In this document: positions 1-7,351 of the stretch, in pieces
Layout of the letters: each line of letters begins with the position of its first letter
How positions within the stretch are numbered: position 1 is the first letter of the stretch
DNA from: Asaia bogorensis
Lineage (GTDB): Bacteria > Pseudomonadota > Alphaproteobacteria > Acetobacterales > Acetobacteraceae
Reading direction: 5' to 3'
Assembly (NCBI GenBank): GCA_945873675.1
Contig: CAMCEP010000006.1
Span: forward strand, 1 to 24,877
Length of the DNA: 24,877 nt
The notes under the pieces: model-generated
The model's input: the letters and a program-made list of their open reading frames with translations, nothing else
The model's database searches: none
What the model was told of the DNA's origin: nothing
Position numbers and translations under genes: made by a program

Positions 1-401
1 TTGTGGCGCTGTCCAAATCCATCGCGCTGGATATGGCGCGGTTTGGCGTGCGGTCCAATTGCATCGCGCCCTTCGCCTGGAGCCGTATGACAGGGTCCAT
101 CCCTGCCGAAACGCCGGAACAGAAGCGCCGCGTGGAACGCATCATGCGCATGACGCCAGACAAGAATGCGCCGCTTGCGGTGTTCCTGGCGTCTGACGCG
201 GCGAAGGATGTCACGGGGCAAATCTTCTCGCCCCGCATGAATGAGATCTTCATCTATAGCCAATCCCGCCCGATCCGCGGCATTCATCGCGGCGAAGGCT
301 GGACCCCGGAAATGATCGAAGAATATGCCCTGCCGGCGCTGAAGCCCGCCTTTTCGGCGCTTGAGCGTTCCGGCGATGTCTTCTGCTGGGACCCGGTCTG
401 A
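1..401 (+). CDS. SDR-family oxidoreductase, C-terminal part
   Basis: This is the C-terminal half of a short-chain dehydrogenase/reductase; the gene starts left of the window and the frame is already open at base 1. The visible segment begins with the helix that follows the catalytic YxxxK (residues ALSKSIALDMARFGVRSNCIAP), then a late VTGQIF motif, which corresponds to the VTGQ-x-x-x-x-x-GG end of classical SDRs. It continues about 60 residues beyond that point (MNEIFIYSQ, IRGIHRGEGWTP, ending FCWDPV). This tail is longer than in classical SDRs and lacks the usual terminal GG. Tails of this kind occur in SDRs annotated as 3-hydroxyacyl-CoA-dehydrogenase-like, but I recall that only from general familiarity. 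The cofactor site and most of the catalytic residues are outside the window, so the substrate cannot be assigned. The stop codon overlaps the probable start of the next gene. Confidence 0.85.
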   Translation, partial: VALSKSIALDMARFGVRSNCIAPFAWSRMTGSIPAETPEQKRRVERIMRMTPDKNAPLAVFLASDAAKDVTGQIFSPRMNEIFIYSQSRPIRGIHRGEGWTPEMIEEYALPALKPAFSALERSGDVFCWDPV

Positions 402-853
402 AGCCCTTCATCACTGCCGCATTGGCGCTGCTCGTCCTGGGATCAGGGCGCGCAGCCGCCACGGCGCCAGAGCTTCTGGCGGCGGCGCAGCGCTTATCGC
501 CAAGCGCCGCCTTGGAAGCGATTGATGCCGCGGCGGACTGTGCCTTCGCGCCCAATGCGCGCCATCTTGGGCCATTGCCAGCGCGACTTGTCTGGTCTCG
601 TCCTGCTGCGGTGTTGATCTTCAGCGGGCTTGATGGTGTGCCGGAAGGTGATCGTGCCGTGCTGCTGCGCCCAACGCGGGAATTGCTGGCGCGCCATGCC
701 GTGCGCGAACGCATCCAAGCCGGGCGCATTTCGCTGCATGATCATGATCTGAAAACCCTGCCAGAGACTGCGCAGGAAATCGCCTTCATGGCGCTGCATA
801 TTGCGCGACCCGAATCACCACCCGAGGGCTGTGTTACGCCCCTTTCAAATTGA
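398..853 (+). CDS. Small secreted protein of unknown function, probable CTG start
   Basis: This is a 151-residue protein if read from CTG at 398, or 143 residues from TTG at 422. The CTG start gives a textbook signal peptide (MKPFITAALALLVLGSGRAAA, lysine then a hydrophobic core then an AxA-type cleavage site). The TTG start would cut into the hydrophobic core, so CTG is favoured even though it is a rare start codon. The CTG overlaps the stop of the upstream gene as CTGA, the same geometry as the common ATGA coupling. The mature part (about 130 residues) is alanine-rich with one Cys near residue 48 and one near the C-terminus (EGCVTPLSN), which could form a disulfide in the periplasm. I recognise no family. 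It is followed after 12 bases by the acyl-CoA synthetase. Coding is supported by the uninterrupted frame, high-GC third positions and tight packing between two real genes. Confidence 0.6.
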   Translation: MKPFITAALALLVLGSGRAAATAPELLAAAQRLSPSAALEAIDAAADCAFAPNARHLGPLPARLVWSRPAAVLIFSGLDGVPEGDRAVLLRPTRELLARHAVRERIQAGRISLHDHDLKTLPETAQEIAFMALHIARPESPPEGCVTPLSN

Positions 854-865
854 CGGAATAGCCTG

Positions 866-2923
866 ATGGACCGCCTTGCCTCTGCCCTGCTCAACCCACG
901 CCGCATAGCGCTTATTGGCGGATCGTCAGACCCGAAGCGCCTGACCGCGCGCGCGCAAGTCTATTTGCGCAAGCACGGTTTTACGGGTGATCTTTTCCCA
1001 ATAAATCCAAGTGCTGAAACGATCCTTGGCGAACGCGCCTATGCGCGGCTTTCGGATGTGCCGGGGGAGATTGATCTGGCCTATCTACTGCTCGGCACAC
1101 AGCATGTGGAAGGCCAGATTGCGGCAGTGGCAGAAAAGCGCATTCCGGTGGCTGCCATTTTAGCCGATGGCTTTGCGGAAGCCGGTGACGAAGGCCGCGC
1201 TTTGCAGGAAAGGCTTTTGGCGACAGCGAAAGCGGCAGGCGTGCGGCTACTCGGCCCCAATTCCATGGGCCTTATCAATTTGAATGCGCGCACCGCGTGT
1301 TCAGTGAATGCAGCGTTGGAAGCCGAAAGCCTGCCCGCTGGGCGCATCGCCCTGGTTTCGCAATCCGGTTCCATGATGGGTGCCATTATGGCGCGCGGTG
1401 CGCCGCGCGGGATCGGCTTTTCGCATTTGATCGGCACCGGCAATGAGGCTGATCTGACCGCGAGTGAAATCGCCGGCATGCTGGTGGAAGACCCGGGCGT
1501 GGATGCGGTGCTGTTGTTTCTGGAAGCGATTCGCGCGCCGGAAAAACTCGCCGCCGCCGCGCGCCGCGCCCATGCGCTGGGTAAGCCAATCATTGCCTTT
1601 AAGCTTGGCCGTTCAAGCTTCGGCGCGGAATTGGCCGGCAGCCATACGGGCGCGCTGGCGGGATCAGACGCGGCGGCGGATGCCTTCTTCCGTGCCAATG
1701 GCATTGCGCGCGTGACGATGATTGAAGCGCTGCTGGAAGCGCCGGCCTTGTTCATTGGGCGGAAGCCCTTGGCCAATCCGCGCCGCACCATTTCCGTCAT
1801 GACCACAACGGGCGGCGGCGGCGCCATGGCGGTGGATGCCTTGGGGGTCGTTGGCATTGAAACCTGCCCGCCCGATGCCACTGCCGTAGCCGGGCTGGAA
1901 GCCGCCGGCCTGCCGCATCACGGGCGGATGATTGACGTGACGCTGGCCGGCACGCGGGCCGATAAGGTGGAAGCGGCACTGACAGCGCTTTCGGCCGATG
2001 CAGGCACGGATATGGTGCTTTCCGTGGTTGGTTCTTCCGCGCAATTCCGCCCGCATGATGCGGTGGCAGGGATTACCGGCGCGGTGAAGGCGGGGCTTGG
2101 CAAGCCCATCGCGGCCTTTCTGGTGCCGCAGGCCGATGCATCTCTGCGGCTTTTGGGCGAAGCCGGCATTCCCGCCTTCCGCACGCCGGAATCCTGCGCC
2201 GATGTGATCCGCGCCTTTTTCGATTGGCGCGCCCCGCGGGCCGAGGCCCCTGCCCCGCCCATCGGCCACGCCATCCCCGCCCAACCGGATGAGGCCGATG
2301 CGCGCCGCGTTTTCGCGGCGTTCGGGCTCGATAGCCCCTTTGCCGTGATGGAGGCGCCAGATGCCGTGCCGGATGGGCTGCGTTACCCCGTTGCGCTCAA
2401 AATCCTCTCGCCTGATCTGGCGCATAAGACAGAAGTGGGTGGGGTGGCGCTGAATATCGCTGACGCGGCGGCGCTGAAGGCCGAGGCCACCGCGATGCTG
2501 GCGCGGGTGAAGGCCCGCGCCCCGGCCGCGCGCATCACGGGCTTTCTGGTGCAGCCCATGGTGAAGGGCCTGGCAGAGGCCATCATCGGCTTCCGCCGAG
2601 ACCCGGAAGCGGGTCCCGTGATTCTGGTGGGTGCCGGCGGCATCATGGCGGAATTGCACCGCGATACGGCGCTGCGCATCGCACCGGTAGATGAGGCAGA
2701 AGCGCACGCCATGATCGCGGAGGTGAAGGGGCTGAAGCCCTTGGCCGGCTGGCGCGGCTTGCCAAAGGGCGATCTGGATGCGCTGGCGCGCGCGGTGGTG
2801 GCGGCGTCTCGCTTGGCCGCCCAACCCGGCGTGGCGGAAGCCGAAATCAACCCGCTTATTATCCACGCCGAAGGCCAGGGGGTGACGGTGGCGGATGCCT
2901 GGGTGGTGCCGGCTTTCCCTTAA
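866..2923 (+). CDS. Acetate--CoA ligase family protein (fused NDP-forming acyl-CoA synthetase)
   Basis: This is a 685-residue fusion of the alpha and beta parts of an NDP-forming acyl-CoA synthetase, the family that interconverts an acid, CoA and ATP with an acyl-CoA, ADP and phosphate through a phosphohistidine. The order is: CoA-binding Rossmann domain (about 1-130, with IALIGGS at 14-20 and the INPSA strand near 46-50); succinyl-CoA-ligase-like domains (about 150-450, with VSQSGSMMG at 164-172 and GSHTGALAGSDAA at 258-270, whose His260 matches the phosphorylated histidine); and an ATP-grasp domain (about 470-685, with VALKILSPDLAHKTEVGGV at 509-527 and AEINPL at 659-664). All signature segments are present, so it is probably active. 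Family members act on acetate, other short acids or aromatic and branched acids, and the sequence does not say which. It is cytoplasmic. The TAA stop overlaps an ATG (TAATG) that begins a nine-codon minicistron leading into the nitroreductase. Confidence 0.92.
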   Translation: MDRLASALLNPRRIALIGGSSDPKRLTARAQVYLRKHGFTGDLFPINPSAETILGERAYARLSDVPGEIDLAYLLLGTQHVEGQIAAVAEKRIPVAAILADGFAEAGDEGRALQERLLATAKAAGVRLLGPNSMGLINLNARTACSVNAALEAESLPAGRIALVSQSGSMMGAIMARGAPRGIGFSHLIGTGNEADLTASEIAGMLVEDPGVDAVLLFLEAIRAPEKLAAAARRAHALGKPIIAFKLGRSSFGAELAGSHTGALAGSDAAADAFFRANGIARVTMIEALLEAPALFIGRKPLANPRRTISVMTTTGGGGAMAVDALGVVGIETCPPDATAVAGLEAAGLPHHGRMIDVTLAGTRADKVEAALTALSADAGTDMVLSVVGSSAQFRPHDAVAGITGAVKAGLGKPIAAFLVPQADASLRLLGEAGIPAFRTPESCADVIRAFFDWRAPRAEAPAPPIGHAIPAQPDEADARRVFAAFGLDSPFAVMEAPDAVPDGLRYPVALKILSPDLAHKTEVGGVALNIADAAALKAEATAMLARVKARAPAARITGFLVQPMVKGLAEAIIGFRRDPEAGPVILVGAGGIMAELHRDTALRIAPVDEAEAHAMIAEVKGLKPLAGWRGLPKGDLDALARAVVAASRLAAQPGVAEAEINPLIIHAEGQGVTVADAWVVPAFP

Positions 2924-2950
2924 TGGCGCGCGGTGCCAGTTTGGCGCCAT
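2923..2950 (+). promoter_or_regulatory. Inverted repeat enclosing the nitroreductase start codon
   Basis: ATGGCGC at 2923-2929 and GCGCCAT at 2944-2950 are perfect reverse complements separated by 14 bases. In RNA this would be a 7-bp GC-rich stem that holds the first two bases of the nitroreductase ATG and the whole start of the minicistron. It could limit independent initiation on the nitroreductase until ribosomes arriving from the upstream gene melt it. No T-run follows, so it is not a terminator. Confidence 0.35.
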
Positions 2951-2952
2951 GA
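2923..2952 (+). CDS. Nine-codon minicistron bridging two genes (possible)
   Basis: Between the synthetase and the nitroreductase there is an ATG that overlaps the upstream stop (TAATG) and opens a frame of nine codons (MARGASLAP). Its TGA overlaps the nitroreductase ATG (ATGA). A ribosome could pass from one gene to the next by two successive termination-reinitiation steps, which would explain why the nitroreductase has no clear Shine-Dalgarno sequence. Whether the peptide is made is inference; the geometry is directly visible but could be chance in a 25-base gap. Confidence 0.3.
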   Translation: MARGASLAP

Positions 2953-3761
2953 AGCCCGAAGACCTGATCCGCGCCCGCTACGGGGCGCTCCCCTTCACAC
3001 CGCCCGAGGCGATACCCCCCGCCTTGGCCGCGCTTTTGGATCGCCGCGTCACGCGCCGCTACAGCGCTGAAGCGGTGAGCGAAGCATTGCTGGATACGGT
3101 GCTGGCGGCAGCGCAATCGGCGCCGTCCAAATCCGATCTGCAGCAATATTCCATCATCGTCACGCGTGATCCGGTGAAGATCGCGAAAGTGGCGGATTGG
3201 ATCGGCACCATGCCCTGGATCAAGGATGCGCCGGTGCTGCTGATTTTCTGCGGCGATATGCGGCGCGGTCAGGCAACTTGTGCGCAGCATGGGCGCGAAC
3301 ACGCCAATAACAATATGGACACTTTCCTGAACACCGCGGTGGATGCGGCGCTGGCACTCGGCGCGGCGATTGCGGCGGCGGATGCGGCGGGGCTTGGCAC
3401 CTGCCCCATTTCCTATGTGCGCAGCCATATCGAAAAAGTCGCACCTTTGTTTGCGCTGCCCAAGGGCGTTTACCCCGTGGCGGGCGTATCACTCGGCTGG
3501 CCCGCCGCGCGGAATGAAGTGACACCGCGTCTGCCGCCATCTGTGGTGATCCATCGCGAAGCCTATTCCAGCGCGGCGGAAGCGGAAGCGATCGCGGCTT
3601 ATGATGCGCTGCGTCCTCGGCAAAAGCCGCGCTATCCAGAAATCCATGGCCCCGCGCCGGAAGGCTGCACCTGGTCTGAAAATGCCGCGCGCCAGCTTTC
3701 CGTGCCGGAGCGCTTTGGCTTCCGCGCCTGGCTACGCAGCCGAGGGTTTGACCTTGACTAA
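2949..3761 (+). CDS. Nitroreductase family protein (FMN-dependent)
   Basis: This is a 270-residue flavoprotein of the nitroreductase superfamily, which uses FMN and NAD(P)H to reduce nitro groups, quinones or related substrates in the cytoplasm. FMN-binding segments are visible: RRVTRRYSA at 32-40 (the RRSxRxF/Y phosphate site), AQSAPSKSDLQ at 55-65, and GLGTCPISYVR at 148-158 followed by PVAGVSLGWPA at 176-186. The C-terminal part (about 200-270) is an extension with RPRYP-type tail residues and resembles the longer NfsA/FRP-like members. I chose ATG 2949 because it opens exactly at the conserved N-terminus; an in-frame upstream codon at 2895 would put 54 bases inside the previous gene and adds a non-conserved leader. 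It overlaps the next gene by 8 bases. Many homologues have unknown natural substrates, so the function beyond the family is not assigned. Confidence 0.88.
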   Translation: MKPEDLIRARYGALPFTPPEAIPPALAALLDRRVTRRYSAEAVSEALLDTVLAAAQSAPSKSDLQQYSIIVTRDPVKIAKVADWIGTMPWIKDAPVLLIFCGDMRRGQATCAQHGREHANNNMDTFLNTAVDAALALGAAIAAADAAGLGTCPISYVRSHIEKVAPLFALPKGVYPVAGVSLGWPAARNEVTPRLPPSVVIHREAYSSAAEAEAIAAYDALRPRQKPRYPEIHGPAPEGCTWSENAARQLSVPERFGFRAWLRSRGFDLD

Positions 3762-4452
3762 GCCCCCGCATCGCGAAGACCCAACCGCCGATAATCCAGG
3801 CGGCGCGGACGCTGAAGGCAAACGCAGCCCCCGCACGCGCACCGCACGCCCGCGCGATGCGGCCAGCCTGATTGTCTGGCGGCAAAGCCAAAAGGGGCCT
3901 GAATTGCTGATGGGCAAGCGCCATCCGGGGCACCGCTTCATGCCGGATGTCATGGTCTTTCCGGGCGGGCGCGTTGACCCGGATGATCATCGCGGCCCAG
4001 CCATCAGCGAATTGCGCGCAGAGCCCAAGCGCTTGCTGGAACGCCGCGCCACCGCAGCGCGCGCACGCGCGCTTGGCATTGCGGCGGCGCGGGAATTATT
4101 TGAGGAAACCGGCCTCATTTTGGGTGAAAAGCGCGGTGACGGCGTGGCGGCGGCACTCGGCGCGTTGGATTATTTGTGCCGCGCCATCACGCCCACCGGG
4201 CGACCCATTCGCTTTCATGCGCGCTTTCTGATTGCGCCGGCGGAAGCGGTGCATGGTTCCATTCAGGGTTCCGGCGAATTGGAAAAGCTTGGCTGGTACA
4301 GTCCGGAGGCGGCACATGCCAATAATGTCGCAACCATCACGGCGCGGGTTATGGGTGAGTTTTTGGAATGGCTTGCCCTGCCGGAAGCAAACCGCGCCAA
4401 GCGTGAATTGATCGTGTTTCGCGGCATGGATGATCGGCGGGTGGAGCATTGA
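3754..4452 (+). CDS. Nudix hydrolase, NUDT19-like with an insertion in the Nudix box
   Basis: This is a 232-residue Nudix-fold hydrolase, the family that cleaves nucleoside diphosphates linked to another moiety (for example CoA, NADH or nucleotide sugars). The FPGGRVD segment (69-75) and the catalytic helix AARELFEETGLIL (111-123, with the REXXEEXG metal ligands) are both present. About 38 residues lie between GG and REL, where the standard 23-residue Nudix box allows far fewer. Such an insertion is typical of the NUDT7/NUDT19 (CoA-pyrophosphatase-like) group, so CoA or acyl-CoA cleavage is a reasonable guess and would suit the acyl-CoA genes nearby. The start is taken as TTG 3754 because GAGGG lies 8 bases upstream. 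TTG 3748 is also in frame but sits too close to that ribosome site. It overlaps the nitroreductase by 8 bases and its TGA is followed directly by the ATG of the next gene. Confidence 0.85.
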   Translation: MTKPPHREDPTADNPGGADAEGKRSPRTRTARPRDAASLIVWRQSQKGPELLMGKRHPGHRFMPDVMVFPGGRVDPDDHRGPAISELRAEPKRLLERRATAARARALGIAAARELFEETGLILGEKRGDGVAAALGALDYLCRAITPTGRPIRFHARFLIAPAEAVHGSIQGSGELEKLGWYSPEAAHANNVATITARVMGEFLEWLALPEANRAKRELIVFRGMDDRRVEH

Positions 4453-6999
4453 ATGGCTGCTGACCCGCATACGGCCATGCTGCAAGCGGCGCTTGCCCTA
4501 CAACAGCAGGGCAATTTGAAGGAAGCGCGGCGCAAATATGAAAGCGTCATCGCGCGCGATCCGCGTAACTTCAACGCCCTACAGCTTTGCGGCGTGGTCG
4601 CCTTGCAGCAGGAAGCCTATCGCGATGCCATCAAGCTGATCCGACGCGCCTTGGCATTGCGCGGCAATGACGCACCAGTGCTCACCAACCTAGGTGTTGC
4701 CCATCAGAAGCTGGGGCAAATCACCGATGCGCTGGAATATTTTGACAAGGCCATCGCCGCTAAGCCGGATTTCGCCAGCGCATATCACAATCGCGCCAAT
4801 CTGTTGCGTGACGCCAAACGCCACGCGGAAGCGCGGGAAAGCTATGATCGCGCCTTGGCTTTGCAGCCAGATAACCCCCTTATTCATGCCAATTACGCAG
4901 CCTTGCTCTATGATTTGCACGAACATGATGCTGCCCAGCACGCGCTTGATAAGGCCATCGCACTACGCCCAGATTACCCGACCGCTCATTTCCGCAAGGG
5001 TGAAATCCTGCTGGAATTGGCAAGGCCTGAAGAAGCCTTGGCCGCTTTTGACCGCGCCCTCACGCTGCGACCGGATGATGGTGAATGCCTGATTGGCCGC
5101 GGCAAGGCACTGCTGGCACTTGACCGGCCTGAGGAGGGGCTGAATAGCCATCGCCGCGCCATAGAATTGGCGCCTAAAAACGCGGCTTTTGTAAATGCCT
5201 GTGGTCTCGCGTTCCTGTCGATCAAACGCATGAAGGCAGCGCTGACCTTCTTTGAAGAAGCCATTGCGCTGAAGCCTGATTACGTCGAAGCGCATATCAA
5301 TTGCGCCAATATTTACAATGGTCTCGCTTGGCATGACCAGGCCATGACCCATGCGGAACGCGCCCTCAAGGCGGAACCTGAGAACCGTGATGCGCTGCTT
5401 TGCAAGGCATCCATCCTCGTCGCCACCAACCGGCCAGAGGCTGCGCATGAAATTTATGACACCTTGCTGAAGCGGCAGGCTGATGACGCGCATGTACAGT
5501 ATTTGGTGGGTCAATCCTTGGGAACGCTTGGTAAGCAAAAAGAGGCGACCATCGCCCTTAAGCGATCCATCGCCCTGATCACAGAGGGCGAGGCGCAGGC
5601 TGAAACCATCCAGACCATTTGCGCCAGCATGGCTACGGTCAACCTGCTGCCTGCAATTTATCATTGCGAAGCGGAAATCGCAGAAAGCCGCGCCGAATTC
5701 ATGCGTGATCTGCATCATGCCAAGGACCTACTTTCGGATTCCGGCCCACGCAGTGACGCGGCGATAGTGGCCTTCAATTCGGTCGCCTTTGCGACCAATG
5801 GTTTTTATATCGCCTATCAACAGGAAAATGATGTCGCGCCGATGCGACTTCTGTCCGACTGCATCACGCGCATGCTGGCTATTCCTGCAAGACCAGCGCG
5901 AGAGGCGCCACGCAAGCCAGGCCCCATGCGCTTCGGCATCGCCTCAGAAAAGCTGTATCGGCATAATGGCGCAAGCTGGGCTTATCCTTGGTTGAAGTAC
6001 CTACCGGCGGATTATCAGTTTTTTTCCTATGCCTTGCACGGCATATACGATGATATCTCTGATGGCTTTGCTGAACTCGGCACGCAACGGCGCCTCGCTT
6101 TTGATGCGGCCAATATGGCCAAGACCATCGCCACCATGCGCGCTGATGATCTGGATTTCCTGATCCTGCCCGATATCGGCATGACACCTTCAAGCCGCAT
6201 CCTGTCGCTGCATCGTATTGCACCCATTCAATTCACAGCTTGGGGACATCCCGTCACCAGCGGTTCGCCCGCCATGGATTTCTATCTGTCGAGCGATCTG
6301 ATGGAACCCGCAGATGGCGCCGCACATTATTCGGAAAAGCTGATCCGCCTGCCTAATCTTGCGCTTTATGTCGAACCACATACCGCCACACCGCCGCCCA
6401 AGGATTTCGGGCTACCGGAAGGGCGTGTTCTGTATGGCTGCCTGCAATCCCTATTCAAATACCTACCGCGCTACGATGATATCCTGCCACGCATCGCGGC
6501 CGAGGTGCCAAAGGCGCTGTTCGTCTTCATCGAAGGCATGACACCCCATATGACTGGCATCACGCGCACCAGGCTGGACGCCGCCTTTACCAAGGCGGGG
6601 CTATCGGCGGCGGAGCATGTGCTGTTTTTGCCGCGCATGAACGGCGTAGAATTCGAAGCGCTGACGCGGCGTATGGATATCCTGGTGGATTCACTCGGCT
6701 GGAGCGGCGGTAATACCACGCTCGGCGCCATCGAAGCGGGCGTGCCGTTGATCACCTGTCCCGGGGCCTTTATGCGCGGCCGGCACAGCTACGCCATGTT
6801 CCAGATGATGGATATGCCATCGGCCATCGCGCAGGATACGGATGATATGGTGCGCAAGCTGATAGCGCTTGGCCGGGAGCCAGATCGCCGCCAGGCGATG
6901 CACAGGGAACTTGGCCAAAGGAAGGAAGCGCTTTACGCGGATAAAAGCCTGATTGCCGGCTTCGACAGCTTTCTGAAGGATCAATTCGCCAAATTGTGA
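4453..6999 (+). CDS. TPR-repeat protein with OGT/SPINDLY-like GT41 glycosyltransferase domain
   Basis: This is an 848-residue protein with an N-terminal superhelix of about ten TPR units (roughly residues 5-375, recognisable by the repeating A-xx-x-x-x-A-L-x-x-x-P-D/N spacing, such as YDRALALQPDN and LDKAIALRPDY). A middle linker follows (about 380-490), then a C-terminal GT41 domain (about 490-848). Landmarks in the catalytic part are AWGHPVTSGSPAMDFYLSSD (596-615), CLQSLFKYLP (663-672, the position of the sugar-nucleotide-binding lysine in OGT) and GGNTTLGAIEAGVPL (752-766) followed by GRHSYAMF (776-783). This family transfers GlcNAc or other sugars from nucleotide sugars to serine or threonine of proteins. 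Bacterial members often lack a known target; some modify flagellin or other surface proteins. There is no signal peptide, so it is cytoplasmic. The start ATG follows the Nudix stop with no gap (TGA ATG), so the two are probably translationally coupled. Confidence 0.9.
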   Translation: MAADPHTAMLQAALALQQQGNLKEARRKYESVIARDPRNFNALQLCGVVALQQEAYRDAIKLIRRALALRGNDAPVLTNLGVAHQKLGQITDALEYFDKAIAAKPDFASAYHNRANLLRDAKRHAEARESYDRALALQPDNPLIHANYAALLYDLHEHDAAQHALDKAIALRPDYPTAHFRKGEILLELARPEEALAAFDRALTLRPDDGECLIGRGKALLALDRPEEGLNSHRRAIELAPKNAAFVNACGLAFLSIKRMKAALTFFEEAIALKPDYVEAHINCANIYNGLAWHDQAMTHAERALKAEPENRDALLCKASILVATNRPEAAHEIYDTLLKRQADDAHVQYLVGQSLGTLGKQKEATIALKRSIALITEGEAQAETIQTICASMATVNLLPAIYHCEAEIAESRAEFMRDLHHAKDLLSDSGPRSDAAIVAFNSVAFATNGFYIAYQQENDVAPMRLLSDCITRMLAIPARPAREAPRKPGPMRFGIASEKLYRHNGASWAYPWLKYLPADYQFFSYALHGIYDDISDGFAELGTQRRLAFDAANMAKTIATMRADDLDFLILPDIGMTPSSRILSLHRIAPIQFTAWGHPVTSGSPAMDFYLSSDLMEPADGAAHYSEKLIRLPNLALYVEPHTATPPPKDFGLPEGRVLYGCLQSLFKYLPRYDDILPRIAAEVPKALFVFIEGMTPHMTGITRTRLDAAFTKAGLSAAEHVLFLPRMNGVEFEALTRRMDILVDSLGWSGGNTTLGAIEAGVPLITCPGAFMRGRHSYAMFQMMDMPSAIAQDTDDMVRKLIALGREPDRRQAMHRELGQRKEALYADKSLIAGFDSFLKDQFAKL

Positions 7000-7013
7000 A
7001 GCCCAACGCCCCC

Positions 7014-7199
7014 TCACCCCACCCGGCGGCGCGGTTCCAGTAGCATCATCCCGCCAAGCTTCAGCCCGCCGCCGCAGAGCGCCAGCAAGGCGACCGCGGC
7101 ATGCGAAAAGCGCCCCGGCGCCGTGGCATCGCCCAGCAAAAGCGCCACCAACACCAGGTCACACAATAAACCCGCACCAATCAGTCCAAGGGCAAACAT
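7014..7199 (-). CDS. Small two-helix membrane protein, hypothetical
   Basis: This is a 61-residue ORF with two hydrophobic stretches (about residues 2-22, starting FALGLIGAGLL, and 33-53, starting AAVALLALCGG) separated by a short charged loop, ending in a basic tail (EPRRRVG). A positive-inside reading would put both ends in the cytoplasm. On its strand the ATG is preceded by GCAGGT, a plausible ribosome site about 3 bases away. It converges on the glycosyltransferase, with 14 bases between the stops. The composition looks like a real small inner-membrane protein, but there is no recognisable family and the length is modest, so I treat it as probable only. Confidence 0.45.
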   Translation of the reverse strand: MFALGLIGAGLLCDLVLVALLLGDATAPGRFSHAAVALLALCGGGLKLGGMMLLEPRRRVG

Positions 7200-7351
7200 T
7201 TACCTGCTCACGCTTCGTTCAGCCCCCCTTAAACCTGCCTAGCGGGGCAGCAGCGCGACCATAGAAAGGCAGTTTCGTGGCAAGCCGCCATGGACAGAAG
7301 CACCCAGTTCTGAGAGTGTCCGGCCGTTCGACCGATTAAAAGGAGGCTTCA
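7200..7351 (+). promoter_or_regulatory. Upstream region and strong ribosome site of the ABC importer
   Basis: This 152-base divergent gap lies between the small membrane ORF and the binding-protein gene. It ends in a perfect AGGAGG at 7341-7346, five bases before the ATG at 7352, the best ribosome site in the window and in keeping with high expression of a periplasmic binding protein. A promoter for the operon should lie here, but I cannot point to convincing -35 and -10 boxes. Confidence 0.5.

Noticed and set aside
1664..2950. Long open frame (428 codons) on the minus strand
   Set aside because: It lies antisense to the NDP-forming acyl-CoA synthetase, whose domains and motifs are unmistakable. 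The antisense protein is rich in His and Arg, as expected for a shadow of GC-rich coding DNA.
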